A stretch of 47,951 nt of DNA, from contig JAPPMC010000017.1 of assembly GCA_028819235.1 (NCBI GenBank), forward strand, positions 1 through 47,951. The letters run 5' to 3'. The first letter of the stretch is position 1. Every line of letters starts with the position of its first letter. Below are positions 47,336 through 47,951 of this stretch, piece after piece. A program made the translations under genes and the position numbers. Source of the DNA: Bryobacterales bacterium. Its GTDB lineage: Bacteria; Acidobacteriota; Terriglobia; Bryobacterales; UBA6623. The notes beneath the pieces are model-generated. The model was not told the origin of the DNA, made no database searches, and was given only the letters and a program-made list of their open reading frames with translations.

Positions 47336-47929
47336 ATGGACGCTAAGGCTAGAGGACTCCGCCTAAGTGCGAGGAATGCCGCCGCCGATTCTCGTCGGCT
47401 GGGATTCTGGAAGGGTTTGGCGGCGGTGGTTGTCATTGCCCTCCCGACGGGTGGCCTCGCGGCCGAGACGGTCGACCAATTGCTCCAACGCGGCGCCGAG
47501 TTGCAGCAGCGGGGCGATTCGGACGGAGCGATTGCAGCGTTCCGCGCAGCCGTGAGCAGCGGCCCTCTGCGCTTGGACGCAGTCATGCACCTGGCAGTGC
47601 AGTACCTGCGGACCGGGCGGATTCAGGAGGCAGAAGCGAGCCTGCAGCGCGCGAAGGAACTGGCGCCGCAGCACCCGGGCGTAGCGTACTTTCTGGGTCT
47701 GGCCTATTCCCAGCTAGACCGGTGTGCGGAGGCCCGTGATGAGCTCGCGCTGATCCTGCGCCAGCAGCCCACCAATGTCCAAGCGCTTCACCTCTCCGGT
47801 GTGTGCCTGCTCCGACAAGGCTTGCTCGAGGAGGGTATCGGCGTCCTTGAGCGCGTCCTGCAGGCCAGTCCCGACATCCGCCAAGCCCTGTACACGCTGC
47901 AGGCAGATTCAATGTTTGATGCGGTTTAA
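47336..47929 (+). CDS. TPR-repeat protein at the right edge
   Basis: The 197-residue protein has a signal peptide or membrane anchor (WKGLAAVVVIALPTGGLAAE, about 25-44) followed by TPR repeats: LQRGAELQQRGDSDGAIAAF, AVMHLAVQYLRTGRIQEAEA, GVAYFLGLAYSQLDRCAEAR and GVCLLRQGLLEEGIGVLERV. It ends at TAA 47927-47929 in the middle of what looks like a further repeat (RQALYTLQADSMF), so it may be shortened by a recent mutation; relatives often continue. ATG 47336 is preferred over a longer frame from 47264. It diverges from the CRTAC1 gene, with a 215-base spacer. The role is unknown. Confidence 0.65.
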   Translation: MDAKARGLRLSARNAAADSRRLGFWKGLAAVVVIALPTGGLAAETVDQLLQRGAELQQRGDSDGAIAAFRAAVSSGPLRLDAVMHLAVQYLRTGRIQEAEASLQRAKELAPQHPGVAYFLGLAYSQLDRCAEARDELALILRQQPTNVQALHLSGVCLLRQGLLEEGIGVLERVLQASPDIRQALYTLQADSMFDAV

Positions 47930-47951
47930 CGCGGCGCGTCGATTGAGCTGG

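Overview
The window looks like a chromosomal stretch of a GC-rich heterotrophic bacterium, most probably an Acidobacteriota member of Bryobacterales type. This rests on an Oar-like TonB-dependent receptor with an N-terminal carboxypeptidase-regulatory-like domain, a CRTAC1/ASPIC-UnbV protein, a DUF1592/DUF1552 pair, several exported PQQ-propeller proteins, many Tat-type signal peptides and secreted TPR proteins. Planctomycetota or Verrucomicrobiota carry some of these families, but the receptor type argues for Acidobacteriota. No rRNA, tRNA, CRISPR array or prophage was seen.

Layout. 1-6.7 kb: a broken sulfatase, an M50-type membrane protease, a decayed DUF429 gene, a secreted esterase-like hydrolase, a decayed mutarotase-like gene and an intact Tat-exported sulfatase. 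7-16 kb: a PQQ-like propeller protein, a small cupin, an orphan MerC protein in gene-poor DNA, a PQQ-dependent glucose-dehydrogenase-type enzyme, an FmdB-like zinc ribbon and a secreted glycine-rich protein. 15.9-19.6 kb (minus strand): a four-gene cluster of HAD hydrolase, deoxyhypusine-synthase-like protein, PfkB sugar kinase and SIS isomerase, which looks like a phosphosugar (heptose-like) pathway with one unassigned member. 19.6-22 kb: DUF433/DUF5615-like toxin-antitoxin genes and an IS21 transposase remnant. 22-30.3 kb: DUF4437 cupin lipoprotein, agarase-like glycoside hydrolase, PQQ-like propeller, Gfo/Idh/MocA oxidoreductase, M24 peptidase and lexA. 30.9-37.4 kb: a deleted amidohydrolase, then DUF1592 and DUF1552 genes separated by about 1.7 kb that holds a RelE/RHH module, and a small secreted protein overlapping the DUF1552 gene. 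37.9-47.9 kb: TonB receptor, coupled TPR gene and PQQ-like propeller on the plus strand, then a CRTAC1/TPR pair on the minus strand and a final TPR gene.

How the genes fit together. Sulfatases, the agarase-like hydrolase, the Gfo/Idh oxidoreductase, the mutarotase-like remnant and the TonB receptor suggest scavenging of (sulfated) polysaccharides, with periplasmic PQQ-type and cytochrome-type proteins handling oxidation. This is inference from family content.

The most striking general feature is gene decay. Five genes carry clear lesions (frameshift, in-frame stops or internal deletions), and one toxin gene has lost its start codon. Genes I consider intact sum to about 33 kb, roughly 69% of the window, which is low for a free-living bacterium. 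The long spacers contain no recognisable genes but keep a similar GC-rich composition, as expected of eroded coding DNA. This would fit a lineage under relaxed selection, such as a host-associated one.
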